Assembly: GCA_910588855.1 (NCBI GenBank)
Contig: CAJUSR010000009.1
Coordinates: forward strand, 1 to 64,000
Source of the DNA: an uncultured Kineothrix sp.
GTDB taxonomy: Bacteria > Bacillota > Clostridia > Lachnospirales > Lachnospiraceae
DNA length: 64,000 bases
Reading direction: 5' to 3'
Made by a program: the position numbers and the translations under genes. Within the stretch, counting starts at the first letter, position 1, and every line of letters starts with the position of its first letter. Positions 25,342 to 34,826 of the stretch are shown here, in pieces. Under the pieces are notes generated by a model that saw nothing but the letters and a program-made list of their open reading frames with translations, was not told where the DNA came from and did no database searches.

Positions 25342-26739
25342 TTATATTTCAAATACTTTATTCCATTCCCCGCCGGAAGCCGGGAAAAAGTCGCCGAACC
25401 CCATATCCTTTACCGAAACGCTCAGTTCCTTTTCTGAAAGCATTTTTGCCTTAATATTCAGCCTTGTAGCCCATTTCGGACGCTCTTTCAACCCTTCCAG
25501 CTTCATGCTGATTTCCGTCGGCTCCTTTCCGTCCAAAGGTGTCAGCAACACCGATACGGACTCCCCGTCCTCCAATATTACATCAAATTCCTTTTCCGTC
25601 TCAAACCAGTTCGTACCCGCATCCATCAATGCAAAATAGGACTCCTGCCCTCGCCGCAAAAGACGCATCCCTATATTGGATTTCAGTTTATCCAAACCAA
25701 GGAACACATATTCTTCCCCTACATGCTCTATCCCAAGCTTTTCCCTGATTCCCTGGCAAGCCCCCTTGCTGTAAAGGTTATTCCCCTGAAACACCCTGCG
25801 CCCCCGGCATAGGTAACGCAAAGATTCCGATGCCCATCCGTCTTTGTAGCCATTTCCAATCAAATAAACGCTGGATATGGCATTTCCGTTGCATTTTTTC
25901 CTCATAATCCCCGCAAAGATTTCATCCAGCCTTCCTTTTTCCGCCTCCGTCAGCTCCGTTTCTGCCGAATCAGCAGCCTCTGCCGCGTCAAAGGTTTCCG
26001 GCATTCCCTGGATGCCCTCCGTTTTTTGTGCCCTTCCCAAAACCGCCATCCTCCCCAATGCCTCTTCCCTTCCCATTTCCCTATATTCCTCAATGGAAAT
26101 CAAAGCTACCTTGGGGATTGTCCTATTGTTTATGCTGAACCCATATATCTTCAACCGTCTGTTGTCATAATCACATAAAAGCGCCTCATGTACCCAAAGT
26201 TCCTCCGGCTGGTGAAGCATATAATAGTAATAGCTTTCCACATGGCTTTGGAAATAAATTTTATCCGTCTTCAGGTGCAAATTTGCACCTACCTGCGCCA
26301 ATACTTCTACCATACGCTTGTCCAAATTATCCGCCGTAAACATCAACCCTTCCAGCCAATCCGGCGGGGCAACCAACGTCAATAGCGAAAGGCTCCGCTT
26401 GATAAACAAGGCAAGCAGTGCCACCGGGTCAAAGCTTTCTCCCCCAACATCCACCATCTCCCCTTTTCTCGCAAGCCCTACCAGCCCTTCTACCTTAAAT
26501 CCCTCTCCGGTAAACTTAACCGCTTCCCTGCCAAACAGCCATTGGTTTACCCCTTTCTTCCGGCATAGGACCACCGGTATGTTATATTGCTCGGTTCCCG
26601 TAACTACCGCCAAGGTTTCCACCGTTTCCCCGTCAAGGAAACAATAGCTGATTTGGGCATAATCATCGCCTAAGTCATAACCTATGGCAATCTTTCTTCT
26701 CTTCCTTTTTCCCGCTCCCTCTTTCTTTTCCAAAAGCAT
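25342..26739 (-). CDS. DUF5716 family actin/Hsp70-fold protein
   Basis: About 465 residues from the ATG at 26739 (AAGGATGG at good spacing); further in-frame starts upstream overlap the DUF5717 gene. After a basic stretch, KIAIGYDLGDDYAQISYC (about 16-33) is the phosphate-1 loop of the actin/Hsp70 ATPase fold. VVLCRKKGVNQWLFGREA is the strand-loop that follows in this fold, and ISSVYLIGNGYKDGWASES (about 305-323) resembles the adenosine-binding loop. This points to an ATP-dependent switch protein, function unknown. It is the second gene of the cluster; its partner DUF5717 gene overlaps it or lies just upstream. Confidence 0.75.
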   Translation of the reverse strand: MLLEKKEGAGKRKRRKIAIGYDLGDDYAQISYCFLDGETVETLAVVTGTEQYNIPVVLCRKKGVNQWLFGREAVKFTGEGFKVEGLVGLARKGEMVDVGGESFDPVALLALFIKRSLSLLTLVAPPDWLEGLMFTADNLDKRMVEVLAQVGANLHLKTDKIYFQSHVESYYYYMLHQPEELWVHEALLCDYDNRRLKIYGFSINNRTIPKVALISIEEYREMGREEALGRMAVLGRAQKTEGIQGMPETFDAAEAADSAETELTEAEKGRLDEIFAGIMRKKCNGNAISSVYLIGNGYKDGWASESLRYLCRGRRVFQGNNLYSKGACQGIREKLGIEHVGEEYVFLGLDKLKSNIGMRLLRRGQESYFALMDAGTNWFETEKEFDVILEDGESVSVLLTPLDGKEPTEISMKLEGLKERPKWATRLNIKAKMLSEKELSVSVKDMGFGDFFPASGGEWNKVFEI

Positions 26740-26774
26740 TTTTCCATCCTTACGCTCCCGCATCATCCTCTGCC

Positions 26775-29700
26775 TTAATCTTTCATCAGGCAAAATACCC
26801 GGGAGACAACATATTTCTTTTTATAATAGTCTTCCAGCAGACAATTCAACGTATCATAATCCTGCAGCATCCTTGCCGCTGCAATATCGTTTATCAGTTC
26901 AAACCGGCTGTTCCCTTCCCCATAAAGCACATCTCCCCTGCCAACGGATGCGCTTTCCGTAAATTTTTTCTCCCCTTCATACTCTTCTGTAATATAATAT
27001 TGGAGCTTTTCCCCGAAAAAGAGGACAAACGCTTTCGCATAAACACCGCCGTACATGTCTTTCATCTCTTCCTGCCGGTATTCGCTTTCCGTATAACGCC
27101 CCCGCTCTATCAGATAGTGGATAACTACCCGGCTGCCCGGCTTTGTCTTATATTCTACCACCGTTTTATCTACAAAATCATCCATCGCCGGCAGTTCCCC
27201 CACATATTCCTTGAAAAAGGCAAAGTAAACCCCGTCTTCCAGCAAATCCGCCAAAAACATCCTTGCCACCCCCTGTATTTTCCGGGTCATTTCCCCCTTA
27301 TTTTCGGAATAATATTTCAATAGGGCAAACTTGCACACTCTATGCAGCTTTTCCCCTCTTTCATAAACCCTCACCGCATCGGTAAACAAAAATGGGTCTA
27401 TCAGCTTTTCTTTGACAAAATAGTCATAGGAACACCGGAAAAGGAAAGCGGATTCCACTTCCGGCTTCGCCCCTCCCGATACATAGGCTTTGAAAACCTC
27501 TGCCCGTTCCCCGATATATCCGCCGGAAAACATCATTTGTACAAGAATGCGCTCGCAAATTTCATAAGTATCCACTTCAAAATCCGTGGCTGCCTTCCAG
27601 ATTTCCCTCAACCGCCAAAGTGTTCCTTTATAGAAACAAACAAGATATGTCAGCACATTGCCATCATATTTGCCTTTGCTGAAAGAATGGTAAACCATAT
27701 TAATCAAATACCTGTCCTCTATCAGCCCGTCCCTGACAATCAAACGGCTGCACATCCTCATAAGGGTTTTCACATCTATCCCGGATACACCATAGCGCTT
27801 CGTCCATGCAAAAGCCTTCTCATACATTCCACGGATTACCATAAAACGTATGACTTCATTGCGTTCTTCCCTACCAAGCCCTTCCGGCGCAAGCTCTTTC
27901 AGATAGTCTTCCAATTCTTTCAAATAATCCTGTTCATAATAATAATGAAGCAATTTCAAACAAATCTCGTTCTTCTTTTCCGCCTCTATATAAGGAGAAG
28001 CCGCAATGCGCCGGAACCGTACCGCATTGTCCTCCCGGATTTCCAGCAAGGCCCCATTGCTTTCGCACAAATAGATGTCCACCCCTCTATGCCCTTTTAC
28101 CAAAGGCAGCGCCATTTGCAGCAGCTTCCCCGGATGCATCATCCGCTCTTCCCGGAACGGTTCACTGACTGTAAAACGATTCCCCGCTCTATCCTCCAGC
28201 AATATTTTATAATCATCCCCATACAGCGGTACCGCCGCCATGCCATCGCTGACCGGATACCGGTATTCTTTGCTGCTCAATCCATAATCTACTGCCACCT
28301 GGCATATTTTCCTGTTTTTTATATGGATGATATGGGTAAAAAGCAGCCTCGCCAGCTTTCCTGCCCGCTCTTCGTCCAATATCCCCTCCGTCAATGTATT
28401 TTTATACAAATAGGCCAAGTCTTTGTTGATTCTTCCCTTTTGAAGCTGGTACAGCACGAATTTCTCTATCTGCCCGCAGAATTTAATATAATATTCCGGC
28501 TGTTCCTTCCTCCTTTTGTAAATATAAGAATACAAAAAAGCATTTTTCCTATAATCCAGTTCACTTTGAAAGGCAAAATACATCAGCACTACTTTGGGAA
28601 TTTCCCCTTCAAAACCTTCCGGCAACGACATCATATAATATTCATATAATTTGGTAATGCGCAGCTCCTGTTCCACCCCAAGGCTGTACCATAAGAAGCT
28701 GTCTTTGTCCGTCCGGTTCCCTTTCATCAGCAACACGCAGATAGCCTGAAGCGTCTCATTATCCTGCATTTTTTCATAATATTCTTTCAAAATAGAAAAT
28801 GCTGTTTTTGAATATCCTTTCATCTTCTGCATCTGATACCGTATCTGCACGATAAGGTTCCTCGACAGCATCCCTTTTTTCACCGCAAAATGCAATACCT
28901 GCAGTTCAAACCCTTCCATTTTCATCAACAACGTGGGGTTCAAATCCAGAAGATGCCAAGCTTCAATATATAACACCGGGCTGGTACATCCCCGTTTAAA
29001 TTGCTCTTCCAAAAGCGCCCATCGCCTGGAAGGGCTTTTGACATATTCCTCCGATAAATGCATCATCAGCCAGGCAATCCGCCAATTGTCCTGATTTGCC
29101 CTATATATCTGGAAAACCCTTTCTGTAATTTCATCCACATAAGAATCGTCTTCCGTATATAGCGTCGTTAAATATAAGTAATAGCACCAGACTTCCTGGC
29201 GGCACTCCCCTTGATCAATTGCCGTTTTCAGCCGTTCCATCTGGTATTTGACTTCGTTGAACCTTTCCTGCGTAATCAAAAGCTGTACGCGGAACAGCCC
29301 TGTCTGAATATCCTTGCTGTCCAGTACCGATAGCCTGTCCACCAGCTTTTCCGTTTCGCCCATCCAAATCCTGCCGCTGATTTTTTTCCCCCTGAAAGCA
29401 CAATAATTTTCCACCAGCCGTATCAGAAGCTTTCTTTTTTCCTTCCGTATCCCATGCGGCCGTTTCCTCTGCCCATTGCAGATTACCGTCACCGGGATTA
29501 CGATTTCCTCATAAGCGTGGGAAATACGGATACTTCCGAAATTACGACCTGCGTGGAGCCTGCTGCTGTCTACGTAAAAAACCAGCCGGAATGAATTTCC
29601 AAGAAAATCATATTCCGTTGCCTTCTCTTTTTCCGCCCGCAAAAATCCCCCTTCTGCTGCAATTTTCAAAGAAGTATATCCCCAGCCGCTTCTTGCAATC

Positions 29701-30407
29701 ATGATTTCATGTCCGGATACCCCTGCCGGGTCCTCGATAAGAACTTCCGTTTTTTCCGGGATAAATTGCACCTTCTGTTTTTTATTGATTTCCAGAAGAA
29801 ACTCTTCTACATTCCATTCATTTCCGGGTATCGCCGACAGCCCTTTATAAGCGCTGTAATACCTTCTATCCGCACCTTTTAAAAACAATTTCCGAAAAGG
29901 CGGGGAATAAAAAGCTTTCACCGCCTCTTCCCAGTTTTCCTTTGCCAGATTGGCAAAATGGAACATATTTTTTATCGTTCCCATACTGGATTCTATCGTA
30001 TCGCTTTCTATCTCCACCCGGTAAGGCAACTCATATTCCCCATAATTGGATATGATAAAAAAAGCGCCTTCCAGCACATCCCCCGCTTCTACTTCCTTTG
30101 CCGAAAAGCGATAGGCAATTTCTTCTTTTGCCCCTACAAATTCCTCCACGAGGCATTCCATTTCCATCCCCGAAGATACAACCCACCCTTTGGCCAGCGT
30201 GCCTTCCGGCGCAAAAACAGTAAAAGCCCCTTCCTTTACTTCCCCTTTCTTCAGGGAAAGCTCCAAAGACACCTCCGAAAACTCCAGCGCTGCCTCTACC
30301 CTTTCCGCTTCTGCTTTTTCCTGCTCCGCATTTTCCGTAGCATTTGCCGCAGCATTTGCCGTAGCATTTGCTACTCCCATCCTATCCACCGTTTCTGCCA
30401 TATCCAT
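26775..30407 (-). CDS. DUF5717 family giant protein (1210 residues)
   Basis: No signal peptide or membrane segment. An Ala/Asn/Glu-rich low-complexity start (about 10-40) leads into beta-rich units (LELSLKKGEVKEGAFTVFAPEG; a second similar beta region near 230-310), then a long all-helical array (about 320-700 and 830-1100) resembling degenerate TPR repeats. I recognise the family as DUF5717 of Lachnospiraceae. ATG at 30407 has AAGGA immediately adjacent, and a second ATG two codons later has better spacing (start 30401). It opens the four-gene cluster. It is likely a scaffold for the actin-fold DUF5716 partner; this role is inference. Confidence 0.75.
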   Translation of the reverse strand: MDMAETVDRMGVANATANAAANATENAEQEKAEAERVEAALEFSEVSLELSLKKGEVKEGAFTVFAPEGTLAKGWVVSSGMEMECLVEEFVGAKEEIAYRFSAKEVEAGDVLEGAFFIISNYGEYELPYRVEIESDTIESSMGTIKNMFHFANLAKENWEEAVKAFYSPPFRKLFLKGADRRYYSAYKGLSAIPGNEWNVEEFLLEINKKQKVQFIPEKTEVLIEDPAGVSGHEIMIARSGWGYTSLKIAAEGGFLRAEKEKATEYDFLGNSFRLVFYVDSSRLHAGRNFGSIRISHAYEEIVIPVTVICNGQRKRPHGIRKEKRKLLIRLVENYCAFRGKKISGRIWMGETEKLVDRLSVLDSKDIQTGLFRVQLLITQERFNEVKYQMERLKTAIDQGECRQEVWCYYLYLTTLYTEDDSYVDEITERVFQIYRANQDNWRIAWLMMHLSEEYVKSPSRRWALLEEQFKRGCTSPVLYIEAWHLLDLNPTLLMKMEGFELQVLHFAVKKGMLSRNLIVQIRYQMQKMKGYSKTAFSILKEYYEKMQDNETLQAICVLLMKGNRTDKDSFLWYSLGVEQELRITKLYEYYMMSLPEGFEGEIPKVVLMYFAFQSELDYRKNAFLYSYIYKRRKEQPEYYIKFCGQIEKFVLYQLQKGRINKDLAYLYKNTLTEGILDEERAGKLARLLFTHIIHIKNRKICQVAVDYGLSSKEYRYPVSDGMAAVPLYGDDYKILLEDRAGNRFTVSEPFREERMMHPGKLLQMALPLVKGHRGVDIYLCESNGALLEIREDNAVRFRRIAASPYIEAEKKNEICLKLLHYYYEQDYLKELEDYLKELAPEGLGREERNEVIRFMVIRGMYEKAFAWTKRYGVSGIDVKTLMRMCSRLIVRDGLIEDRYLINMVYHSFSKGKYDGNVLTYLVCFYKGTLWRLREIWKAATDFEVDTYEICERILVQMMFSGGYIGERAEVFKAYVSGGAKPEVESAFLFRCSYDYFVKEKLIDPFLFTDAVRVYERGEKLHRVCKFALLKYYSENKGEMTRKIQGVARMFLADLLEDGVYFAFFKEYVGELPAMDDFVDKTVVEYKTKPGSRVVIHYLIERGRYTESEYRQEEMKDMYGGVYAKAFVLFFGEKLQYYITEEYEGEKKFTESASVGRGDVLYGEGNSRFELINDIAAARMLQDYDTLNCLLEDYYKKKYVVSRVFCLMKD

Positions 30408-30589
30408 TCCTTTTCAAACCTAAACATTTCTTATCTTTTGATTATATTGATTATATCATTTATCTGCCGGTTTGCGCAATGCACCCCTTTCCCTACAGTA
30501 TATCCGCTTCTTTTTTTAAAGTCAAATATCCCTTTTGCCGGGCAAAACTTATGCCCGTAAAATATCACCGCCGACTTTCAAATTATTCC

Positions 30590-30618
30590 TTGACAAATTC
30601 TTCCCAATGTTATATTGT
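30590..30618 (+). promoter_or_regulatory. promoter of the GntR-ABC operon
   Basis: Consensus TTGACA (30590-30595), 17-bp spacer and TATTGT (30613-30618) on the plus strand, about 50 bp before the GntR start. Confidence 0.7.
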
Positions 30619-30635
30619 ATTAATAAAGTAATACA
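30616..30635 (+). promoter_or_regulatory. candidate GntR operator
   Basis: TGTATTA-N6-TAATACA, a perfect 7-bp inverted repeat overlapping the -10 box and start site. Its position suits autoregulation by the YtrA-type repressor encoded next. Confidence 0.55.
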
Positions 30636-30669
30636 GTAGTACAAAATATTAACAGAAAGGAAGGATTGT

Positions 30670-31035
30670 ATGGCATGGAATTTGAGTGCAGATAAGCCCA
30701 TCTATTCCCAGCTTGTAGAAATAATACAGATACAAATTATTTCAGGCAGATACAAAGCGGGAGATAGGCTTCCAAGCGTCAGGGAATTAGCAGCAGAGGC
30801 AAGCGTCAACCCGAACACAATGCAAAAAGCTCTTGCCGAACTGGAACGTAACGCATTAATCATCACCCAACGTACCAGCGGGCGCATCGTAACGGAGGAT
30901 ACAGAATTGATTCAGAAAACGCAATCGGATTTAGCGAATGAATATATTAGGAATTTTTTCCACACAATGAAGGAATTAGGGTACTCGGCAGAAGAAATCG
31001 TATCGCTGGTAAAAGAAATGGCTGAAAAAGAATGA
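30670..31035 (+). CDS. GntR-family regulator, YtrA subfamily
   Basis: This 121-residue protein is a GntR winged helix (residues 8-78: YSQLVEIIQIQIISGRYKAG, LPSVRELAAEASVNPNTMQK) with only a short C-terminal helix pair for dimerisation, the YtrA layout that usually represses an adjoining ABC transporter operon. AGAAAGGAAGG precedes the ATG. The ABC ATPase gene starts 13 bp after its stop. A candidate operator overlaps the promoter at 30616-30635. The inducer is unknown; YtrA relatives respond to cell-envelope antibiotics. Confidence 0.9.
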   Translation: MAWNLSADKPIYSQLVEIIQIQIISGRYKAGDRLPSVRELAAEASVNPNTMQKALAELERNALIITQRTSGRIVTEDTELIQKTQSDLANEYIRNFFHTMKELGYSAEEIVSLVKEMAEKE

Positions 31036-31048
31036 AGGGAGCAAAATC

Positions 31049-31747
31049 ATGGAAGCATTAGCAGAAATCAGGGGATTGACAAAAGTATACGGCAATACTT
31101 TAGCAGTCAATAATTTGAACCTTGTAATTCCCCGCGGCCGGATTATCGGGCTGCTCGGACCAAACGGCAGCGGCAAAACTACATTAATTAAAATGATTAA
31201 CGGTCTTCTTACACCCACCGCCGGACAGATATTAATCAACGGTTTCGCACCCGGCCCGGAAACCAAAGCAAGGATTGCCTATCTGCCGGAACGGACTTAC
31301 CTCCAGAGCGGAATGAAAGTTTCCGATTTGGTGGACTTTTTCCGGGATTTTTATGCGGATTTTAACCGGGATAAGGCTTTTACTATGTTAAGCGCTTTGA
31401 ATATCCCGTTTACCGCACAGCTTAAGACACTATCCAAAGGAACGAAAGAAAAAGTGCAGCTCATACTCGTCATGAGCAGGGATGCCGACCTTTTTATCCT
31501 TGACGAACCTATTGCCGGCGTTGACCCGGCGGCCCGGGATTATATCTTAAAAACGATTATTACCAATTACAACGAGAATGCAAGCATTCTTCTTTCCACT
31601 CACTTGATTTCGGATATTGAAAATATTTTGGATGAAGTCATCTTTATCCGGGAAGGCCAGGTACTTACCCACATGCCTGTTGACCAAATCAGGGAACAAT
31701 ATGGCCAATCCGTAGACGCTTATTTCAGGGGGGTATTCGCATGTTAA
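31049..31747 (+). CDS. ABC transporter ATP-binding protein
   Basis: This 232-residue single-domain ATPase has Walker A GPNGSGKT (37-44), a signature-loop LSKGTKEKVQ near 128-137 in place of LSGGQ (usual for this export subfamily), and Walker B LFILDEPIAGVDP with catalytic Glu near 150-160. The H-loop His is in LLSTHLISDIE. It pairs with the permease whose ATG overlaps its stop region by 7 bp. The system probably exports a lipid-like or antibiotic substrate or senses envelope stress. Confidence 0.93.
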   Translation: MEALAEIRGLTKVYGNTLAVNNLNLVIPRGRIIGLLGPNGSGKTTLIKMINGLLTPTAGQILINGFAPGPETKARIAYLPERTYLQSGMKVSDLVDFFRDFYADFNRDKAFTMLSALNIPFTAQLKTLSKGTKEKVQLILVMSRDADLFILDEPIAGVDPAARDYILKTIITNYNENASILLSTHLISDIENILDEVIFIREGQVLTHMPVDQIREQYGQSVDAYFRGVFAC

Positions 31748-32586
31748 AAAAACTATTTAAATATGAATGGAAACATTTTTGGAAAATCCCGGCATCCATC
31801 AATATATTCCTTGGCATCATCACATTTATTGGGGTTATCTCTTTGGCTTCCCCGTTTTGGTCCCTGGATTTGGCTGGAATAGACATTATGCTCGGTCTGT
31901 CGATATTCTTCTATGTCCTTGCCATTGCGGCAGGTTCCATAGCTGTTACGGTCTGTGTCGCCGTCCGTTATTACAAAAATGTTTATACGGACGAAGGCTA
32001 TCTGACAAATACCTTACCGGTTACGGCAAGGCAAATTGTAATATCCAAACTGTCCGTCGGAATATTATGGTCTATCATCACCGGCGCGGTTGTATGCATC
32101 AGCGTAATGTCCCTTATATACACTGCCATGCTTTCCTATGAGGACGTGGATATTATTTATGAACTGCTGCATGAATTTCCTGAAATCCTCATAGCGTTCA
32201 AAGAAGAAATGGGTATCAGCCTTCCTTTGTTCCTTTTTATCTGTTTGATTCAACTGTTATTAAACAACACTTTCTCTATCCTGAAAATATATACTGCCAT
32301 CGCACTTGGGCAGCTCTTTGCCCGCCATAAAGTCGCTGGCGCCATTATCTGGTATATCGGGGAATATGTTGTTTTTGAAATTATTACATCCTTCATGCAA
32401 AGGGTTCCCAGCATGTTTAATATCTTTTCCCCCTTTGCTTTCAGCACGGGATATTACTATTACGACAGCGTCGGCGATTATTTAGTACCTTCCATGCTCG
32501 GTTCCATCGCCTTCTCCCTTATTTTCAGCGGAGCCCTGTATTTCCTTACGGAACACATGCTGAAAAACAGGTTGAATCTGGACTAA
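31741..32586 (+). CDS. ABC-2 type permease
   Basis: This 281-residue protein has six hydrophobic segments (for example INIFLGIITFIGVISLA, IFFYVLAIAAGSIAVTVCVAV, ILWSIITGAVVCISVMSLIY and SIAFSLIFSGALYFL). The motif YKNVYTDEGYLTNTLPVTARQI between the second and third segments is typical of the ABC-2 permeases that pair with YtrA-regulated ATPases. Its start overlaps the ATPase gene, so translation is coupled. A strong terminator follows. Confidence 0.9.
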   Translation: MLKKLFKYEWKHFWKIPASINIFLGIITFIGVISLASPFWSLDLAGIDIMLGLSIFFYVLAIAAGSIAVTVCVAVRYYKNVYTDEGYLTNTLPVTARQIVISKLSVGILWSIITGAVVCISVMSLIYTAMLSYEDVDIIYELLHEFPEILIAFKEEMGISLPLFLFICLIQLLLNNTFSILKIYTAIALGQLFARHKVAGAIIWYIGEYVVFEIITSFMQRVPSMFNIFSPFAFSTGYYYYDSVGDYLVPSMLGSIAFSLIFSGALYFLTEHMLKNRLNLD

Positions 32587-32613
32587 ATGCGATGATTGCT
32601 TTTTACCATATGG

Positions 32614-32650
32614 AAACAGGGAGTTGGCCTAAGACCAACTCCCTGTTTTT
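32614..32650 (+). terminator. terminator of the GntR-ABC operon
   Basis: AAACAGGGAGTTGG (32614-32627) pairs with CCAACTCCCTGTTT (32635-32648), ending in TTTTT, 27 bp after the permease stop. The preceding TTTTTACCATATGG resembles the trailer of the interspersed repeats. Confidence 0.9.
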
Positions 32651-32676
32651 ATAAACGGCAATCACTAATTCTTACG

Positions 32677-32952
32677 CTATTTTTTTTCGTCTTTCGCCTC
32701 TATAAGGGCAGCCAGAAGGCAGACAAGGAAACATCCCCCCACTAATAACCGGTCTACATTCTTCTCCACCTTCTTTTTCCGTGCCTTTATCGCCTTTCTA
32801 TGGATTTTTTCCTTCGCTTTCATCGTCTTCCTATAAATCTTTTCTCTCGTTTTCATCGTTTTCTGCTTTTCTTTCAGCATACTAACCACCGGCTTCCCTA
32901 TCTTTTTGGCCCATTTCATTTTTTTCTTCTTCGGTTTGCGTATTCTGTCCAT
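32677..32952 (-). CDS. small basic membrane protein
   Basis: A 91-residue protein: the first 68 residues are extremely Lys/Arg-rich with heptad-like repeats (KTREKIYRKTMKAKEKIHRK), followed by one hydrophobic segment (LLVGGCFLVCLLAALIEA, about 69-86). This suggests a cytoplasmic basic helix tethered by a C-terminal anchor. No family recognised. ATG at 32952 has a GGGGG-containing leader. Composition alone could mislead, but no other frame competes and the membrane segment is clear. Confidence 0.55.
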   Translation of the reverse strand: MDRIRKPKKKKMKWAKKIGKPVVSMLKEKQKTMKTREKIYRKTMKAKEKIHRKAIKARKKKVEKNVDRLLVGGCFLVCLLAALIEAKDEKK

Positions 32953-32984
32953 CCCGGAACTTTACCCCCTTTTTATCTATCACA

Positions 32985-33568
32985 TTATACCGGTTCCGCA
33001 ATCCGGCTTACCCCTACGTATATGTTGGAAATCTGATACCATGTGGGATAATCCACCACACCGGTCTGGGGCATATCGAAAATCCTTTGGAACGTCTTTA
33101 CCGCATCCATCGTGCGGCTCCCATATATACCGTCCGCCGCAATTACCGGAATAGCCGGATAGTTCTGGGCAATCCGGTTTAACTGCTGCTGCATCTGCCG
33201 TACCTTTTCCCCGCTGGAGCCCACTGTCAGATTATAGCCGGGCCACGAAGAAGGAACCCCTGCAATGCTCTCTGCCGAATTGATATACATATCATTCCCA
33301 AAATAATAGCGGATTATTTCTATTGCCGAATATCCTTCCTCCCCCAGATATTTGGAACCCCATTGGCTCAAACCGCTGCATGTGACGCGGTTCCCATCGC
33401 AGTAAGACGTAAAAATAGGCTGACGGACGCCAGGGCGTGAAAGATAATTGGCAAAAATGCTATCTACCAGGTTATCTATATTCTTATAAATATTCCTTCC
33501 TCTCATCCACTTCTGATCATAAGCCGTGGATGAAGTAATCGTAAAATTGTATCCTTGATTCCGGTACC
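32985..33568 (-). pseudogene. C-terminal part of an interrupted SpoIID-like/peptidoglycan-binding protein
   Basis: The frame reads YRNQGYNFTITSSTAYDQKW at its upstream edge, then a segment typical of SpoIID-like lytic proteins (NIYKNIDNLVDSIFANYLSR) and a C-terminal PG_binding_1 domain (TVGSSGEKVRQMQQQLN, DGIYGSRTMDAVKTFQRI). No start or ribosome-binding site lies at the true beginning; the first ATG (33506) is internal to the domain. It joins in frame to the N-terminal part at 34827-35520 if the 1258 bp between is removed. The duplicated GATTCCGG(T/C)ACC marks the seam. Confidence 0.8.
33557..33568. repeat. 12-bp target-like duplication, left side of the insert
   Basis: GATTCCGGTACC at 33557-33568 matches GATTCCGGCACC at 34827-34838 with one mismatch. 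The two flank the insert that splits the SpoIID-like gene, as a target-site duplication would. Confidence 0.65.
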
Positions 33569-33578
33569 GCGGAATCTG

Positions 33579-34682
33579 TCAATTCCCGGTAATATCCAAT
33601 GCATGCATGTATGCATCCGAGCCGCGCACGCAAGTTACTGTCAGCTTCTTGCCGCTGACAAAAACCTTACAATTGTTGATGCTCCTTACCGCATCTAATT
33701 TCAATTGCATTTCCCCGCCGCTGGTGGATAGATAAAGTATGTTTTCCGTGGATTTGCCCCCTACCGTTCCGGTAACCGTTGAAGGGGATGAAGTATCCAG
33801 CTCCGCTGCCGCCGCATTATCCTTCACTCCCACGATGCTGGCCGCATGCATATAGGCATCCGAACCACGATAGCAGGCAACCGTCAGCTTATTGCCGGGT
33901 GTTAACATCATACCGCTTCTGGCATCCGTATTGCTGTCAATAACCAATTGCATAACCCCGCCGTTGGTGGACAGGTACAAAAGATTTTCCTTTGTGCTGT
34001 CGGTTACTGTTCCGGTGACCGTTACTGTGGAAACATTTACCTGAGAACCCGGCGCAGGATTTACCGGAGACGTGGTTCCTCCTGTCGTTCCCGCCGCACC
34101 TGTCGAGCCGTTATTCACAATCGTTCCTCCTGCCGTCATATCCGAAATGCTTACGGCATGCATATAAGCGTCCGAACCTCTTACGCACGTAATGCCGTAA
34201 CTTTTGCCCACCATCAGGATGGAGCATCCGTTTATATTGGTAGTCGAATCCCATTTAATTTCCATTTCGCCCTGCTGTGTATTCACAAATAAGATATCGC
34301 TTTTCGATTTTTCCCCAATCGTACCTGTTACGGTAGCGCTCGTAGAAGTATCCAGTGTAACCGCCCCGCCCTGTGCCTCCCCGGTAATCTTTACCGCATG
34401 GAGGTACTTGTCCGAACCATAAGACACGGAAACACTCACCCGGCTATCCGGCAAAAGCACCTTGCAGGCGCTGGTATCCGTTCCGCTGTCTATCTTAATC
34501 TCCATATACCCTTCCTTGGTAGAAAGCTTCAGCAGCCCTGCATTCGTTCCCGATAAGACCGTTCCTTGTACGGTCGCCAGAATCTCAACCGCCTGTGCCT
34601 CCAACCCGTTCCCGGGAACCATAATCATAACGAATATAAGGCAAATTGTTACCCATAATTTTGTCATTCCACATCTTCTCAT
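33579..34682 (-). CDS. secreted protein with four beta-rich tandem repeats
   Basis: About 367 residues from the ATG preceded by GGAGGCAGGG. A signal peptide (TKLWVTICLIFVMIMVPGNGLEAQA) gives secretion. Then come four repeats of about 65-70 residues, each with VTGTV near the start, a YLST.GG.M / EIK core, a Cys in three of four, and ending RGSDAYMHA or GSDKYLHA. A Gly/Thr/Ser/Pro linker (about 193-220) separates repeats 2 and 3. No sortase or lipid anchor. The gene is the only one in the insert that splits the SpoIID-like gene. Function unknown; the closing repeats of the series are nearly identical in wording. Confidence 0.7.
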   Translation of the reverse strand: MRRCGMTKLWVTICLIFVMIMVPGNGLEAQAVEILATVQGTVLSGTNAGLLKLSTKEGYMEIKIDSGTDTSACKVLLPDSRVSVSVSYGSDKYLHAVKITGEAQGGAVTLDTSTSATVTGTIGEKSKSDILFVNTQQGEMEIKWDSTTNINGCSILMVGKSYGITCVRGSDAYMHAVSISDMTAGGTIVNNGSTGAAGTTGGTTSPVNPAPGSQVNVSTVTVTGTVTDSTKENLLYLSTNGGVMQLVIDSNTDARSGMMLTPGNKLTVACYRGSDAYMHAASIVGVKDNAAAAELDTSSPSTVTGTVGGKSTENILYLSTSGGEMQLKLDAVRSINNCKVFVSGKKLTVTCVRGSDAYMHALDITGN

Positions 34683-34826
34683 AACCCTGCCTCCGTAAAA
34701 TACCATAAACAGACCAAATTTTACATGTTAGTTAAAACCATCATACCTTATTTATCCGTTAAAAGCAATATATTACCAATTTCTTAAGATTTTTAGCCGT
34801 CCGTTTTCCATTCGCCGTCCAATGGC

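Noticed and set aside
27342..28649. 435-codon plus-strand open frame
   Set aside because: It lies opposite the DUF5717 gene, has a Phe/His/Pro-rich composition typical of the complement of a Lys/Glu-rich gene, and has no ribosome-binding site.
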